Notes: generated by a model not told the origin, from the letters alone. A DNA stretch of 34,264 bases from Lactobacillus johnsonii ATCC 33200 (GCF_000159355.1 NZ_GG670120.1:137892-172155), one strand, 5' to 3'. Numbered from the stretch's first letter, positions 24,477-32,812 are shown. Numbers and translations: made by a program.

Positions 24477-24659
24477 ATGGATTATAAAGAAATATTAGAT
24501 AAAATTATAAGTGGTGAATTAAAAGAATATAGAGTTAGTCCCAAAGATGCTTTTCAATTTCAATTAGCTCTTAGAAGCTATGGTAAAAGACAGAGTATAA
24601 CTGGGATTGCCCAAAGAGGTGGAGATATAATTTATACCTTATCTGACAATGAAAATTAA
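24477..24659 (+). CDS. Hypothetical small protein, 60 aa
   Basis: A compact protein: a helix (YKEILDKIISGELKEY), a polar turn (VSPKDAFQFQLALRSYG) and a beta-like C-terminus (GIAQRGGDIIYTLS). No signal or membrane segment is present. It has its own extended -10 promoter. AAGGAG lies 12-13 nt before the ATG, a little farther than usual. The reading frame contains the -35 element of the ptsH promoter at its 3' end. I believe similar short proteins occur in other lactobacilli, but no function is known. A link with the downstream ptsHI operon is by position only. Confidence 0.65.
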   Translation: MDYKEILDKIISGELKEYRVSPKDAFQFQLALRSYGKRQSITGIAQRGGDIIYTLSDNEN

Positions 24660-24671
24660 GTACTTTATAAT
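24643..24671 (+). promoter_or_regulatory. ptsHI promoter
   Basis: CTGACA (24643-24648) and TATAAT (24666-24671) are 17 nt apart; the -35 is inside the upstream 60-aa gene. The leader is about 100 nt long. Confidence 0.6.
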
Positions 24672-24684
24672 GTAAACATTTACA
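24671..24684. promoter_or_regulatory. cre-like palindrome at the ptsHI promoter
   Basis: TGTAAACATTTACA is a perfect palindrome and matches the catabolite-responsive element consensus TGNAANCGNWNNCA except for A instead of G in the central CG. It overlaps the last base of the -10 and the transcript start, so CcpA binding would repress, or autoregulate, ptsHI. Confidence 0.5.
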
Positions 24685-24778
24685 TTTGTGTTGTTTTCAT
24701 TTAAAAAACATGATAGCCTAATAAACGAGTGGGTATAAAACTCCCGATTATTTTTGATTTTAAAGGAGATAATTTAAA

Positions 24779-25045
24779 ATGGAAAAACGCGAATTTCATA
24801 TTATTGCTGAAACTGGTATTCATGCTCGTCCAGCTACTTTGTTGGTACAAGCTGCTTCTAAGTTTAACTCAGATATTAACTTGGAATACAATGGTAAATC
24901 AGTAAACTTGAAGTCAATCATGGGTGTTATGTCTTTAGGTGTTGGCCAAGGTGCAGATGTAACTATTACTGCTGATGGTGACGATGCTAAAGAAGCAATT
25001 GAAGCTATTGCTGACACTATGAAAAAGGAAGGTTTAGCTGAATAA
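24779..25045 (+). CDS. ptsH: Phosphocarrier protein HPr
   Basis: An 88-aa soluble carrier of the phosphotransferase system. H15 (GIHARPA) accepts phosphate from Enzyme I and passes it to sugar-specific IIA domains. S46 ([11 protein letters not shown]) is the site phosphorylated by HPr kinase; HPr(Ser-P) then acts with CcpA in carbon catabolite control. The full sequence is typical of lactobacilli. AAAGGAGA precedes the ATG at good spacing. The stop overlaps the ptsI start by one base. Codon choice is strongly biased, as expected for an abundant protein. Confidence 0.98.
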   Translation: MEKREFHIIAETGIHARPATLLVQAASKFNSDINLEYNGKSVNLKSIMGVMSLGVGQGADVTITADGDDAKEAIEAIADTMKKEGLAE

Positions 25046-26784
25046 TGTCGAAAACTTTAAAGGGAATTGCAGCCAGTGATGGTATTGCAGTTGCACCAGC
25101 CTACCTTTTGGTAGAACCTGACCTTTCGTTTTCTAAAACCTCAGTTAGCGATGTTGATGCTGAAGTAGTTCGCTTTAAAAAAGTTGTTGAAGAATCAACT
25201 AAAGAACTTGAAAAAGTTCGTGATAAAGCTAAGGAAAGTTTAGGACCAGAAGAAGCACAAGTTTTTGATGCTCACCTTCTATTCTTAAGCGACCCAGAAT
25301 TTACTGGGGCTATTGAAACAGAAATCAAAGATCAAAAAATTAATGCTGAAGCTGCATTAGATGAAACTGCTCAAAAATTCATTACTATTTTTGAAGGTAT
25401 GACTGACAATGCATATATGCAAGAACGTGCAGCTGACGTACGCGATGTTTCAAAGCGTCTTATGGCACATCTTCTTGGTAAGAAATTGCCAGATCCTGCA
25501 GCTATTGATCATGAAGTTGTAGTAGTAGCCTACGATTTAACACCAAGTGATACAGCTCAACTTAACAAGAAGTACGTTAAGGGATTTGTAACTGATGTTG
25601 GTGGTAGAACTGCTCACTCAGCAATCATGGCTCGTTCATTGGAAATTCCAGCTGTTGTTGGTACTGAAACTATTACTAAAGATGTTAAAGATGGCGATAT
25701 GCTTATTGCCGATGGTTTAGACGGCGATGCTATCATTAATCCAACTGATGCTCAAATCGAAGAATACACTAAGAAAGGTGAAGCCTTCGCTAAGCAAAAG
25801 GAAGAATGGAAGAAGCTAAAGAATGAACCATCTGTAACTGCAAATGGTAAGAAATTTATTATCGCTGCTAACATCGGTACTCCTAATGATATGAAGGGTG
25901 TAAAAGAAAACGGTGCTGAAGCAATTGGTTTGTACAGAACTGAATTCTTATACATGGATTCAAAAGACTTCCCATCCGAAGAAGCTCAATTTGATGCTTA
26001 CAAGAAAGTTATCGAAGACATGGATGGTAAGCAAACTATCATTAGAACTTGTGATATTGGTGGAGACAAGCACTTAGATTACTGGGATCTTCCAGAAGAA
26101 ATGAACCCATTCTTAGGTGTTCGTGCTATCCGTCTTTCAATGCAATACAAGGATATCTTTAGAACTCAATTAAGAGCCTTACTTCGTGCATCTGCATATG
26201 GTCCATTAGGAATTATGTTCCCAATGATTGGTACTTTAGCAGAATTACGTGAAGCAAAGCAAATCTTAGCTGAAGAAAAAGATAAACTCGCTAAAGAAGG
26301 CGTTAAGATCGGCGACGACTTACAAGTTGGTATGATGATCGAAGTTCCAGCAGCTGCTGTCTTAGCTGATCAATTTGCTAAAGAAGTTGATTTCTTCTCA
26401 ATTGGAACTAACGACTTAATCCAATATACTATGGCTGCTGATCGTGGTAATGATAACGTTTCTTATCTTTACCAACCATACAACCCATCTGTTTTACGTT
26501 TGATTAAGCATACTATTGATGGTGCTCATGAAAATGGTATTTGGTGTGGTATGTGTGGTGAAGCTGCAGGTGATGACATTATGTTCCCAATCCTTTTGTC
26601 AATGGGACTTGATGAATACTCAATGAGTGCAACTTCAATCTTACGTATCAGAAGTTTGATGAAGAAGATCAATACTGAAGATATTAAAGAATTAGCAAAT
26701 AAAGCTTGTTTTGTTTCAGAAACTGCTGATGAAAACAAGAAATTAGTTGAAGAAACTATGAAAAAGCTTAATATTCTTGATTAG
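25045..26784 (+). CDS. ptsI: Phosphoenolpyruvate-protein phosphotransferase (Enzyme I)
   Basis: A 579-aa cytoplasmic enzyme that starts sugar uptake by moving phosphate from PEP to HPr. The N-terminal domain carries the active His in [13 protein letters not shown] (H191) and the HPr-binding helices. The C-terminal TIM barrel binds [12 protein letters not shown], the [12 protein letters not shown] segment, [12 protein letters not shown] and the active-site Cys in GMCGEAAGD. Length is normal. It is translationally coupled to ptsH (TAATG) and ends at a strong terminator. Confidence 0.98.
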   Translation: MSKTLKGIAASDGIAVAPAYLLVEPDLSFSKTSVSDVDAEVVRFKKVVEESTKELEKVRDKAKESLGPEEAQVFDAHLLFLSDPEFTGAIETEIKDQKINAEAALDETAQKFITIFEGMTDNAYMQERAADVRDVSKRLMAHLLGKKLPDPAAIDHEVVVVAYDLTPSDTAQLNKKYVKGFVTDVGGRTAHSAIMARSLEIPAVVGTETITKDVKDGDMLIADGLDGDAIINPTDAQIEEYTKKGEAFAKQKEEWKKLKNEPSVTANGKKFIIAANIGTPNDMKGVKENGAEAIGLYRTEFLYMDSKDFPSEEAQFDAYKKVIEDMDGKQTIIRTCDIGGDKHLDYWDLPEEMNPFLGVRAIRLSMQYKDIFRTQLRALLRASAYGPLGIMFPMIGTLAELREAKQILAEEKDKLAKEGVKIGDDLQVGMMIEVPAAAVLADQFAKEVDFFSIGTNDLIQYTMAADRGNDNVSYLYQPYNPSVLRLIKHTIDGAHENGIWCGMCGEAAGDDIMFPILLSMGLDEYSMSATSILRIRSLMKKINTEDIKELANKACFVSETADENKKLVEETMKKLNILD

Positions 26785-26817
26785 AAAAAAGAGTACTAAA
26801 ATAGTACTCTTTTTTTG
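26785..26817 (+). terminator. Terminator after ptsI
   Basis: GAGTACT (26791-26797) pairs with AGTACTC (26803-26809), extended by A and T runs to 26785 and 26817. It begins 1 nt after the stop codon. Confidence 0.93.
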
Positions 26818-26855
26818 TTAGAACTTCACACAAACTTCAATATTTGTTGCTAAAG

Positions 26856-26934
26856 TATACTATGTAAGCTGATAAAAGAAATTTGATTACAACTTATAAA
26901 AGACAAGTATTTGTGATACAATGTATTATGTAAG
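26856..26934 (+). repeat. Imperfect direct repeat upstream of spx
   Basis: TATACTATGTAAG (26856-26868) recurs as TATTATGTAAG (26924-26934), 66-68 nt apart. The second copy lies just downstream of the probable spx -10. They could mark two promoters or two regulator sites. Confidence 0.35.
26914..26922 (+). promoter_or_regulatory. Probable extended -10 promoter of spx
   Basis: TGA-TACAAT at 26914-26922, 56 nt before the GTG start; TATTAT at 26924 is an alternative. The -35 is weak. Confidence 0.45.
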
Positions 26935-26977
26935 TGAAACAGTAGTTATTTTTCTACACGCAAAGGAGTGGAGTTAA

Positions 26978-27379
26978 GTGTTAAATTTATATACATCACC
27001 AAGTTGTACTTCATGTCTTAAAGCAAAAGCATGGTTGAAGGAACACGATATTTCATTCAAGGAAAGAAATATTTTCGCCAATCCGCTAAATAAAGAGGAA
27101 ATCATGCAAGTTTTACGAATGACTGAAAACGGCACAGAAGACATTATTTCTACTCGTTCTCGTACTTTCCAAAACTTAAAGATTAATTTAGATGATTTAT
27201 CAATCGATCAACTAATTGATCTTGTTGAAAAGAATCCTAGTCTATTAAGACGTCCAATCATTATGGAGGATAGACGTTTACAGGTAGGCTGCAACGAAGA
27301 TGAAATTAGAAGATTTCTTCCTCGTAAAGTTCGTCGCTTAGAACTTGAAGAGATCCGAGCAATGACTGCTGATTTTTAA
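26978..27379 (+). CDS. spx: Transcriptional regulator Spx
   Basis: A 133-aa ArsC-fold protein that binds the alpha subunit of RNA polymerase and redirects it under thiol stress. The redox switch CTSC (C10, C13) and the conserved [14 protein letters not shown] segment (R92) are present, as is [14 protein letters not shown]. It is very close to Bacillus Spx over its whole length. An additional Cys occurs in QVGCNEDE where Bacillus has Tyr. The GTG start at 26978 has AAGGAGTGG upstream. It is followed by its own terminator and then mecA. YjbH, encoded 1.7 kb downstream, would present it to ClpXP for degradation. Confidence 0.96.
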   Translation: MLNLYTSPSCTSCLKAKAWLKEHDISFKERNIFANPLNKEEIMQVLRMTENGTEDIISTRSRTFQNLKINLDDLSIDQLIDLVEKNPSLLRRPIIMEDRRLQVGCNEDEIRRFLPRKVRRLELEEIRAMTADF

Positions 27380-27390
27380 TTAAAAATTGT

Positions 27391-27422
27391 AAAAACGTTA
27401 GCTTTTTTAAGCTAGCGTTTTT
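27391..27422 (+). terminator. Terminator after spx
   Basis: AAAAACGTTAGCTT (27391-27404) pairs with AAGCTAGCGTTTTT (27409-27422) with one G-U pair and a 4-nt T loop. Confidence 0.88.
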
Positions 27423-27481
27423 ATATGAGTAGGAAAATAGGTTACAATGTATTAAAGATAGAGACTTCGAGGTGATAATAA

Positions 27482-28135
27482 GTGGAAGTACACAGAATAA
27501 GTGAAAATACCATTCGTGTAACAATGGACGCAGATGAACTTAAAGAACGCGGAATAACAATGCTCGACTTGTTAGGAAACAAAAGTCAGATTCAACATTT
27601 CTTCTATCAAATTTTAAGTGAAGTCGACACAGATCATACTTTTGCTAAAGGAGATCCCGTTACTTTTCAGGTTATGCCAAGTAGTTCTGGATTAGAATTA
27701 CTTATTTCAAAAGTACCTGATAGTGATGATGATAGTAGTAACAATCCGAATGATCAATTACGAGATCTTTTAAAGGGATTAGGGGCTGGAGATGATGATC
27801 AACGCAAAACTGAAATTAATGATGATCGTAAAAAATTAGTCAGTGATAATCGTCGCGTCTTTAAGCTGGATAGTATTGATTTAGTTGCAGCCTTAGCCGA
27901 TGCTTTAAAGGTTGAAGGATTAGCCTCCAGTTTATATATCTATCATCATGAATACTATCTAGATTTAGCCTATTTAGATGATAATTATGTAGAATTGAAA
28001 CCCGAAGATACTTGGGTAATTGCTAATGAATATGGAAATGGAATGACTGAAAAGCAATTCCAAAGAATAAAGAAAAATGCTAAGTGCTTAATTGGCCAAG
28101 ATGCATTAGGGAATATAAGAGAGTATTTCGATTAA
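27482..28135 (+). CDS. mecA: Adaptor protein MecA
   Basis: A 217-aa cytoplasmic adaptor that delivers substrates such as the competence factor ComK or ComX-type sigma factors, and possibly Spx, to ClpC-type unfoldases. The N-terminal substrate-binding part begins MEVHRISENTIRVTMDADEL; an acidic linker (SDDDSSNNPNDQ, then DDDQRKTEINDDR) follows; the C-terminal domain (FKLDSIDLVAALADAL, then YLDLAYLDD) binds the Clp ATPase. The GTG start at 27482 has GAGGTGA six nt upstream. TACAAT at 27443-27448 may be its -10. coiA follows after a terminator. Confidence 0.92.
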   Translation: MEVHRISENTIRVTMDADELKERGITMLDLLGNKSQIQHFFYQILSEVDTDHTFAKGDPVTFQVMPSSSGLELLISKVPDSDDDSSNNPNDQLRDLLKGLGAGDDDQRKTEINDDRKKLVSDNRRVFKLDSIDLVAALADALKVEGLASSLYIYHHEYYLDLAYLDDNYVELKPEDTWVIANEYGNGMTEKQFQRIKKNAKCLIGQDALGNIREYFD

Positions 28136-28169
28136 AAAAGAGAGATGAAAAAAATCATCTCTCTTTTTT
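28134..28169 (+). terminator. Terminator after mecA
   Basis: A perfect stem (28134-28148 with 28155-28169, core GAGAGATGA) around six A, ending in six T. It overlaps the mecA stop codon. Confidence 0.93.
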
Positions 28170-28180
28170 GCGTATATAAT
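28169..28180 (+). promoter_or_regulatory. coiA promoter with a possible competence box
   Basis: TATAAT at 28175-28180 starts 19 nt before the ATG, so the leader would be only about 7 nt. TGCGTATA (28169-28176) overlaps it and matches 6 of 8 bases of the streptococcal ComX box TACGAATA. No vegetative -35 is visible. Confidence 0.4.
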
Positions 28181-28193
28181 ATTGGGCGATAAA

Positions 28194-29069
28194 ATGTACG
28201 CAGCTATTTTAAATAAAAAATTAGTCTTAGCCATCAAGGAAGCAGAACAAGTTAATAAAGGTTTTAAGAAATTAAATCAAGATTACTATACTTGTCCGTC
28301 TTGTAGAAAACGAATGATTTTGATTCTATCAGAAGAAAAGCTACCATTTTTTAAGCATTTCTATCAAGTTAAGGGAACAGGAGAGAAAGAAGAACATTAT
28401 CAATCTAAGCAACTTTTATGTACTGCACTAAAAGCAAATGGAGTTAATGCAGAAGTTGAGGTTCCTTTGCTTGATCAACAATTGAGAGCTGATGTATTAG
28501 TAGAAAATAAATTAGCTTTTGAAGTGCAGTGTGCACCGTTAAGTGAGACAGAATTTAAGCATCGACATAGTTTATATGAAAAATTATCCATAAAAGATAT
28601 TTGGATTGTGGGTCAAAGGCATTATTTAAAAAATAAACTTAATCGTTCAAAAGAAATATTTTTAAGGTATAGCCCAAAATGGCAATGGTATTATTTAGAA
28701 ATTAATCCATTTAGTTGTGTAATTACATTAAAATATAATATTTTAAAGGCTGCACTTAGTTCGGAAATAAGTTATGATATAAAACATTTTTCTTTAGATG
28801 AGAAGGGAATTGCAAATTTATTTACTTTTACTCCGGCTAATCGACGAAATATAAAGTATTCTTCTATTCAAGAGCAAAAAATATATTTACAGAAACAAAT
28901 TACCCAGAAAAGTAAACTAGGGTTAGAAATTGCTTCTTTGTTATACCAATTACATTTTTCAGTAGCAGATATACCTGAGAAACTATTTTTAGAGCTGAGG
29001 GAGCCAAAGGAAAAGAGCCCAATAATAACTTATCTACAAAAAAAGCTAGATGATTCAAAAATCATCTAG
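28194..29069 (+). CDS. coiA: Competence protein CoiA-like nuclease-fold protein
   Basis: A 291-aa cytoplasmic protein of the CoiA family, needed for recombination of incoming DNA in naturally competent Firmicutes. It has an N-terminal zinc-ribbon-like pair (CPSC, residues 34-37), the FFKHFYQ segment, and a restriction-endonuclease-like core (ADVLVENKLAFEVQCAPLSETEFKHRH) with the D...E-x-Q arrangement. The C-terminal 150 residues are less conserved. The ATG at 28194 is preferred; TTG 28182 would add four residues. The ribosome-binding site is weak (GGGCGAT). The gene is intact, though most lactobacilli are not known to be transformable. The terminator of the convergent yjbH gene lies inside its 3' end. 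Confidence 0.85.
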   Translation: MYAAILNKKLVLAIKEAEQVNKGFKKLNQDYYTCPSCRKRMILILSEEKLPFFKHFYQVKGTGEKEEHYQSKQLLCTALKANGVNAEVEVPLLDQQLRADVLVENKLAFEVQCAPLSETEFKHRHSLYEKLSIKDIWIVGQRHYLKNKLNRSKEIFLRYSPKWQWYYLEINPFSCVITLKYNILKAALSSEISYDIKHFSLDEKGIANLFTFTPANRRNIKYSSIQEQKIYLQKQITQKSKLGLEIASLLYQLHFSVADIPEKLFLELREPKEKSPIITYLQKKLDDSKII

Positions 29070-29070
29070 C
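29038..29070 (-). terminator. Terminator of yjbH, lying inside the coiA 3' end
   Basis: GCTAGATGAT (29045-29054) pairs with ATCATCTAGC (29061-29070) around a 6-nt loop; on the reverse strand seven T follow (29038-29044). The coiA stop codon is part of the stem. Confidence 0.85.
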
Positions 29071-29079
29071 CTAATTTAA

Positions 29080-29685
29080 TTACAACAAGCGTAAACTATT
29101 ATCACTACTAGTCTGTTTATCCCCAACGATTGCAGACTCAATTTCTTCACGATTTGCGCAACCTTCGATCATCATACCAGAATCTCCCCGATCATCATCA
29201 TAGTTAAAAATAATGGTTGTAGGGGTAGTGACGACGTTTAAGTCATCAACGAGTTTTAAATCCTTATCCATTGAGAGCTTTATGTAGTTTGATTCACGAT
29301 TCTTCTTAAAGCTTTTAATTGAAACATTTAAAGAATCGAGAATTTCAATAACAAGCTCGGGAGAATAAGTTTTATTCATATCATTGATCGCATGCTGCAA
29401 ATTAATGATATATTGTCTAGCCTTTTTATTACCGACAATCAATTTTAGAGTGTGATAATCTTTAGTTGCGTTATAAGCACTTTGACTAAAAGTGTTAAAA
29501 ACCTCGACATTATTTAAAGAAAGATGTCTAGCTTTGATATCGCTACGAATTGTGTTCATTGTAGTCATGGGAATAAAGTGGTAAGAAATGTTTTGATTGT
29601 AACCACTGACTGCAGCAATTATTTCCTGCTCATTTTGATAACAGTTAATCCCAATCGGATTAACAAAGAAAAATATTTCAAACAT
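29080..29685 (-). CDS. spxH: YjbH/SpxH-family adaptor (DsbA-like fold)
   Basis: A 201-aa cytoplasmic protein with a thioredoxin/DsbA-like fold, shorter than the Bacillus YjbH (about 275-300 aa). Family members bind Spx and speed its degradation by ClpXP. The N-terminal FFFVNPIGINCYQNEQE corresponds to the VDPLCPECW-type active region; the first Cys is replaced by Gly (G12) and only C15 remains. The fold continues with a helical insert and the cis-Pro loop VTTPTTIIFN, then EIESAIVG. The start at 29685 follows GGAGG at good spacing; the longer frame is not used. It lies 70 bp after yjbK on the same strand. Position in the spx-mecA-coiA-yjbH-yjbK-relQ-nadK order strongly supports the call. Confidence 0.85.
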   Translation of the reverse strand: MFEIFFFVNPIGINCYQNEQEIIAAVSGYNQNISYHFIPMTTMNTIRSDIKARHLSLNNVEVFNTFSQSAYNATKDYHTLKLIVGNKKARQYIINLQHAINDMNKTYSPELVIEILDSLNVSIKSFKKNRESNYIKLSMDKDLKLVDDLNVVTTPTTIIFNYDDDRGDSGMMIEGCANREEIESAIVGDKQTSSDNSLRLL

Positions 29686-29755
29686 TTTGTTATTTCCTCC
29701 ATCCAAGTTCATGAATACTGTATCAGAAAATGAATGAAATGAAAAAAAATTTGTT

Positions 29756-30379
29756 TTATTTTTTATGTTCCCAGGCACGTTGTACTTTACTTTGATTAGT
29801 ATTTTCTTTATTAGCTGTAAAATTAAATTGTTTTTCTAATTCAGAAAGTACCTTTTTGATGGTATCAGGATCATCATTTTCAATTTCTAATTCAAAGTCA
29901 TAGTATCCATCTGGAAATTCTGTTAAATCTAAAGTCAATTCACAGTTTTCTGGACCGTTAGCTAGTATTCTTCGAGTTTGACTCCAAGAAATTAATTTCA
30001 AAGAGTGAATTGCTTCGTTAGAATAATGCTTTTGGAGGTAGTCACCAACATCTCCCCCAAATAAAAAGAAGTCACCTTCATATGAACTTTGAGTCATTTG
30101 CTCCGCTTGTGCTACAGATAGTAAATCATTAATTTCAACTCGTTCACTATATTTCTTTTCCTTAAGATTAGTTTCTTTAACTTTAATAGTTTGTTCTGCA
30201 TGATCAACAAGAATTCTAATTCTCAGACTAGTATCACTATTTTTTAAATCAAAGTCTGGTGTATCAAAATAATAATTCTTTTGAATAAAATCAGATTTTG
30301 CGGTAAAAGCTGCACGCATTTTCTCATAGGTTTCTTTATCTAGTAGGGTTTTTGATTCAATTTCTAAATTTTTACTCAT
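29756..30379 (-). CDS. yjbK: CYTH-domain protein (YjbK-like, triphosphate tunnel metalloenzyme)
   Basis: A 207-aa cytoplasmic protein with the ExExK motif at the N-terminus (E6, E8, K10 in LEIESK), alternating charged strands (TSLRIRIL, QTIKVKET, YSERVEIND) and FELEIE near the C-terminus, which together form the eight-stranded tunnel that binds triphosphates and two metal ions. The family includes inorganic triphosphatases and adenylate or thiamine triphosphate enzymes; the substrate here is unknown. AAAGGA precedes the ATG. It is divergent from relQ and upstream of yjbH, as in Bacillus, where the yjbI-J genes sit between. Confidence 0.9.
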   Translation of the reverse strand: MSKNLEIESKTLLDKETYEKMRAAFTAKSDFIQKNYYFDTPDFDLKNSDTSLRIRILVDHAEQTIKVKETNLKEKKYSERVEINDLLSVAQAEQMTQSSYEGDFFLFGGDVGDYLQKHYSNEAIHSLKLISWSQTRRILANGPENCELTLDLTEFPDGYYDFELEIENDDPDTIKKVLSELEKQFNFTANKENTNQSKVQRAWEHKK

Positions 30380-30417
30380 AATTTTATCCTTTCACTAGTT
30401 AATGTTATCTCTCTATA

Positions 30418-30426
30418 TGGTAGAAT
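30418..30426 (+). promoter_or_regulatory. Extended -10 promoter of the relQ operon
   Basis: TGG-TAGAAT at 30418-30426, about 31 nt before the relQ start. It would drive relQ, nadK and the pseudouridine synthase gene. Confidence 0.55.
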
Positions 30427-30456
30427 AATTTTGTTTGAAACGGAAAGGATTTATAC

Positions 30457-31083
30457 ATGAAAGATTGGGATTTATTTTTATGGCCTTATCAACAGGCTGT
30501 TTCTGAATTAAAAGTTAAATTTCGATCACTTAGACAAAGTTTTTTAAACAAGGGTGAGCATTCGCCGATTGAATTCGTGGTCGGACGTGTTAAAACAGTT
30601 GATTCAATTAAAGAAAAAATGACACGGCGTGTTATTGCCCCTGAGGTCATTGAGAATGATATGCAAGATATTGCCGGTATTAGAATCATGTGTCAATTTG
30701 TTGATGATATATATCGAGTAGTTGATCTGATTCATGAACGGCAAGATATGCAGGTAGTTGAGGAAAGAGACTATATTCAAAATGCTAAGCCATCAGGATA
30801 TCGATCCTATCATATGGTAATTGAATATTCAGTTTTTTTACCTAATGGACCAAAGAAAATAATTGCTGAAATTCAAATTCGTACCTTGGCAATGAATTTC
30901 TGGGCAACAGTAGAACACACATTAAATTATAAATATCAGGGAAAATATCCGGAAGATATTTCTAAGCGACTTAAGACAACAGCTGAAGCTGCTTATAAGT
31001 TAGATGAAGAAATGTCATCAATTAAAGATGAAGTGCAGGAAGCACAGAGAATTTTTACTAAATCTAAAGGAAAAGAGCAATAA
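30457..31083 (+). CDS. relQ: Small alarmone synthetase RelQ (YjbM-type GTP pyrophosphokinase)
   Basis: A 208-aa enzyme with only the RelA/SpoT synthetase domain; it makes (p)ppGpp from GTP or GDP and ATP. Motifs are GRVKTVDSIKEKM (substrate and ATP binding), DIAGIRI (D71), PSGYRSYHM and AEIQIRT with catalytic E138. The HD hydrolase and TGS/ACT regulatory domains are absent. The C-terminal helix (YKLDEEMSSIKDEVQEAQRIF) is the tetramerisation part of RelQ, distinguishing it from RelP. GGAAAGGA gives a good ribosome-binding site. The stop overlaps the nadK start. Confidence 0.95.
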   Translation: MKDWDLFLWPYQQAVSELKVKFRSLRQSFLNKGEHSPIEFVVGRVKTVDSIKEKMTRRVIAPEVIENDMQDIAGIRIMCQFVDDIYRVVDLIHERQDMQVVEERDYIQNAKPSGYRSYHMVIEYSVFLPNGPKKIIAEIQIRTLAMNFWATVEHTLNYKYQGKYPEDISKRLKTTAEAAYKLDEEMSSIKDEVQEAQRIFTKSKGKEQ

Positions 31084-31895
31084 TGAAAGTCGCACTTGTT
31101 TATAATAATAAAGTTGAAACCTTAGCAGTAGTTAAAGCGTTAGAAAAATTACTAGAGGCTAGAAAAATTGAAATAGATACTGAAAATCCTGACGTAGTAA
31201 TTACTGTCGGAGGAGATGGAACATTAATTTCAGGATTTCATAAATACCAAAATCTAGTTGATAAAATTAGATTTATTGGTGTTCATACTGGACACCTAGG
31301 TTTTTATACTGACTGGCGTAATTTTGAAATTAACAAAATGGTAGATAATTTGACTAAGAAACAACCATCTTCATCTTCCTATCCACTATTGGAATTGATC
31401 ATTACTACTGGAACAGGTGAAAAGAAAAAGTTGCTTGCATTAAATGAGGCGACTATTAAACGAGTTTCTAAGACTTTAAAGGCTGATGTTTACATCCGAG
31501 ACCAGTTTTTTGAAAGTTTTAAGGGGGATGGCTTATGTGTTTCAACACCTACAGGTTCTACTGCCTATAGTAAGTCATTAGGCGGTGCTGTTATTCATCC
31601 ACGTTTAAAAGCTTTACAAATGACTGAAATAGCTTCAATTAATAATCGTGTGTTTAGAACACTCTCATCTCCAATTGTAATTGCACCCGATGAATGGATC
31701 ACTATTAAGCCGGAAACAGGTAGTGATGATCATTATGTAGTTACATTTGATGGTTATGAATTTAATCACAAGCATATTAAAAAAATTGAGTACCGGATTT
31801 CTCAACATGTTATTCGTTTCGATAAGTATCAACATACTCATTTTTGGAATCGTGTAGAAGATGCCTTTATCGGCCAACCTAAAGATAAACAATAA
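31083..31895 (+). CDS. nadK: NAD kinase
   Basis: A 270-aa cytoplasmic enzyme that phosphorylates NAD to NADP. It has VGGDGTLISG (GGDGT at 43-47, ATP and metal binding), LNEATIKR, and the DGLCVSTPTGSTAYSKSLGG segment that holds NAD. ALVYNN opens the Rossmann-like domain. Length is normal for Gram-positive NAD kinases. It overlaps relQ and the next gene by one base each, so the three are one translational unit. Confidence 0.97.
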   Translation: MKVALVYNNKVETLAVVKALEKLLEARKIEIDTENPDVVITVGGDGTLISGFHKYQNLVDKIRFIGVHTGHLGFYTDWRNFEINKMVDNLTKKQPSSSSYPLLELIITTGTGEKKKLLALNEATIKRVSKTLKADVYIRDQFFESFKGDGLCVSTPTGSTAYSKSLGGAVIHPRLKALQMTEIASINNRVFRTLSSPIVIAPDEWITIKPETGSDDHYVVTFDGYEFNHKHIKKIEYRISQHVIRFDKYQHTHFWNRVEDAFIGQPKDKQ

Positions 31896-32794
31896 TGCAA
31901 TATTTTAAATTAAAATTTGAAAATAAAACACCTCAGAAACTGGGGCGTTTTTTGTTAAAAAATGGTTTTTCTAAACGCGCTTTGACTAATAGCCAGCATC
32001 ATGGTGGGATGGTTCTAGTGAATCATCACCGCCGGTATACTAGCTACTTACTACATGCTGGGGATGAAGTAATTTTTATTTTAGGAGAAGAAAAAGAAAA
32101 TAAATGGTTAAAGCCCTCATCTAAGAAGCTAAATATCGTTTTTGAACAAAAAGACTATTTAGTTATTAATAAAGATGCCGGAATATTGTCAATTCCATCT
32201 CGCTATGAAGATAATGATGCAGTAGTAAATCGTTTATTGCACTATTTTCAACAACAAAAACAAACTGATCTTAAGCCACATGTGATCACAAGACTTGATC
32301 GAGATACATCTGGATTAGTTTTGGTAGGAAGAAACGCAGTTGCGCATGCACGTTTTAGTAAGATGGAAAAGAATGAGTTTATTAAGAAATATCATGCAAT
32401 TGTGCATGGAAATTTTGAAGAAGCACAAAGACAAGGAACTATTGATGCACCAATTGGCAAAATAGATACCGGAGTTAAGCGCGGAATAGTAAATAACGGA
32501 CAAAGATCAGTTACAAAATATCGGGTTTTAGATCAAGTTAAAGGTGCTAGTTTAATAGAATTACAGCTTTTGACTGGACGAACTCATCAAATTAGGGTGC
32601 ACATGCAATATTTAGGACATCCCTTGTTTGGTGATCCTTTGTATGGAATTAAAGATAATTTTAAGCGACAAGCGTTAAATTGTTTTTATCTTGAATTTGA
32701 TGACCCTTTTTCAGAAAAAAGACAAAAAATTGAAATAGCAGATCCTATTGATATGAAAAGATTATGGAAGAACTTGATAAGTAATAAATTATAA
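31895..32794 (+). CDS. RluD-family 23S rRNA pseudouridine synthase (YjbO-like)
   Basis: A 299-aa enzyme that isomerises uridine in RNA. The N-terminal 65 residues form an S4-like RNA-binding module (KLGRFLLKNGFSKRALTNS); the catalytic Asp is D135 in RLDRDTSGLVL; LTGRTHQIRVHMQYLGHP and GDPLYG complete the family signature. It matches Bacillus YjbO at the same place after nadK. Whether its target is the RluD site (positions 1911-1917) or another site is not clear, since Firmicutes have several such paralogues. Confidence 0.92.
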   Translation: MQYFKLKFENKTPQKLGRFLLKNGFSKRALTNSQHHGGMVLVNHHRRYTSYLLHAGDEVIFILGEEKENKWLKPSSKKLNIVFEQKDYLVINKDAGILSIPSRYEDNDAVVNRLLHYFQQQKQTDLKPHVITRLDRDTSGLVLVGRNAVAHARFSKMEKNEFIKKYHAIVHGNFEEAQRQGTIDAPIGKIDTGVKRGIVNNGQRSVTKYRVLDQVKGASLIELQLLTGRTHQIRVHMQYLGHPLFGDPLYGIKDNFKRQALNCFYLEFDDPFSEKRQKIEIADPIDMKRLWKNLISNKL

Positions 32795-32812
32795 ATATAA
32801 CAGCTAAATTAA

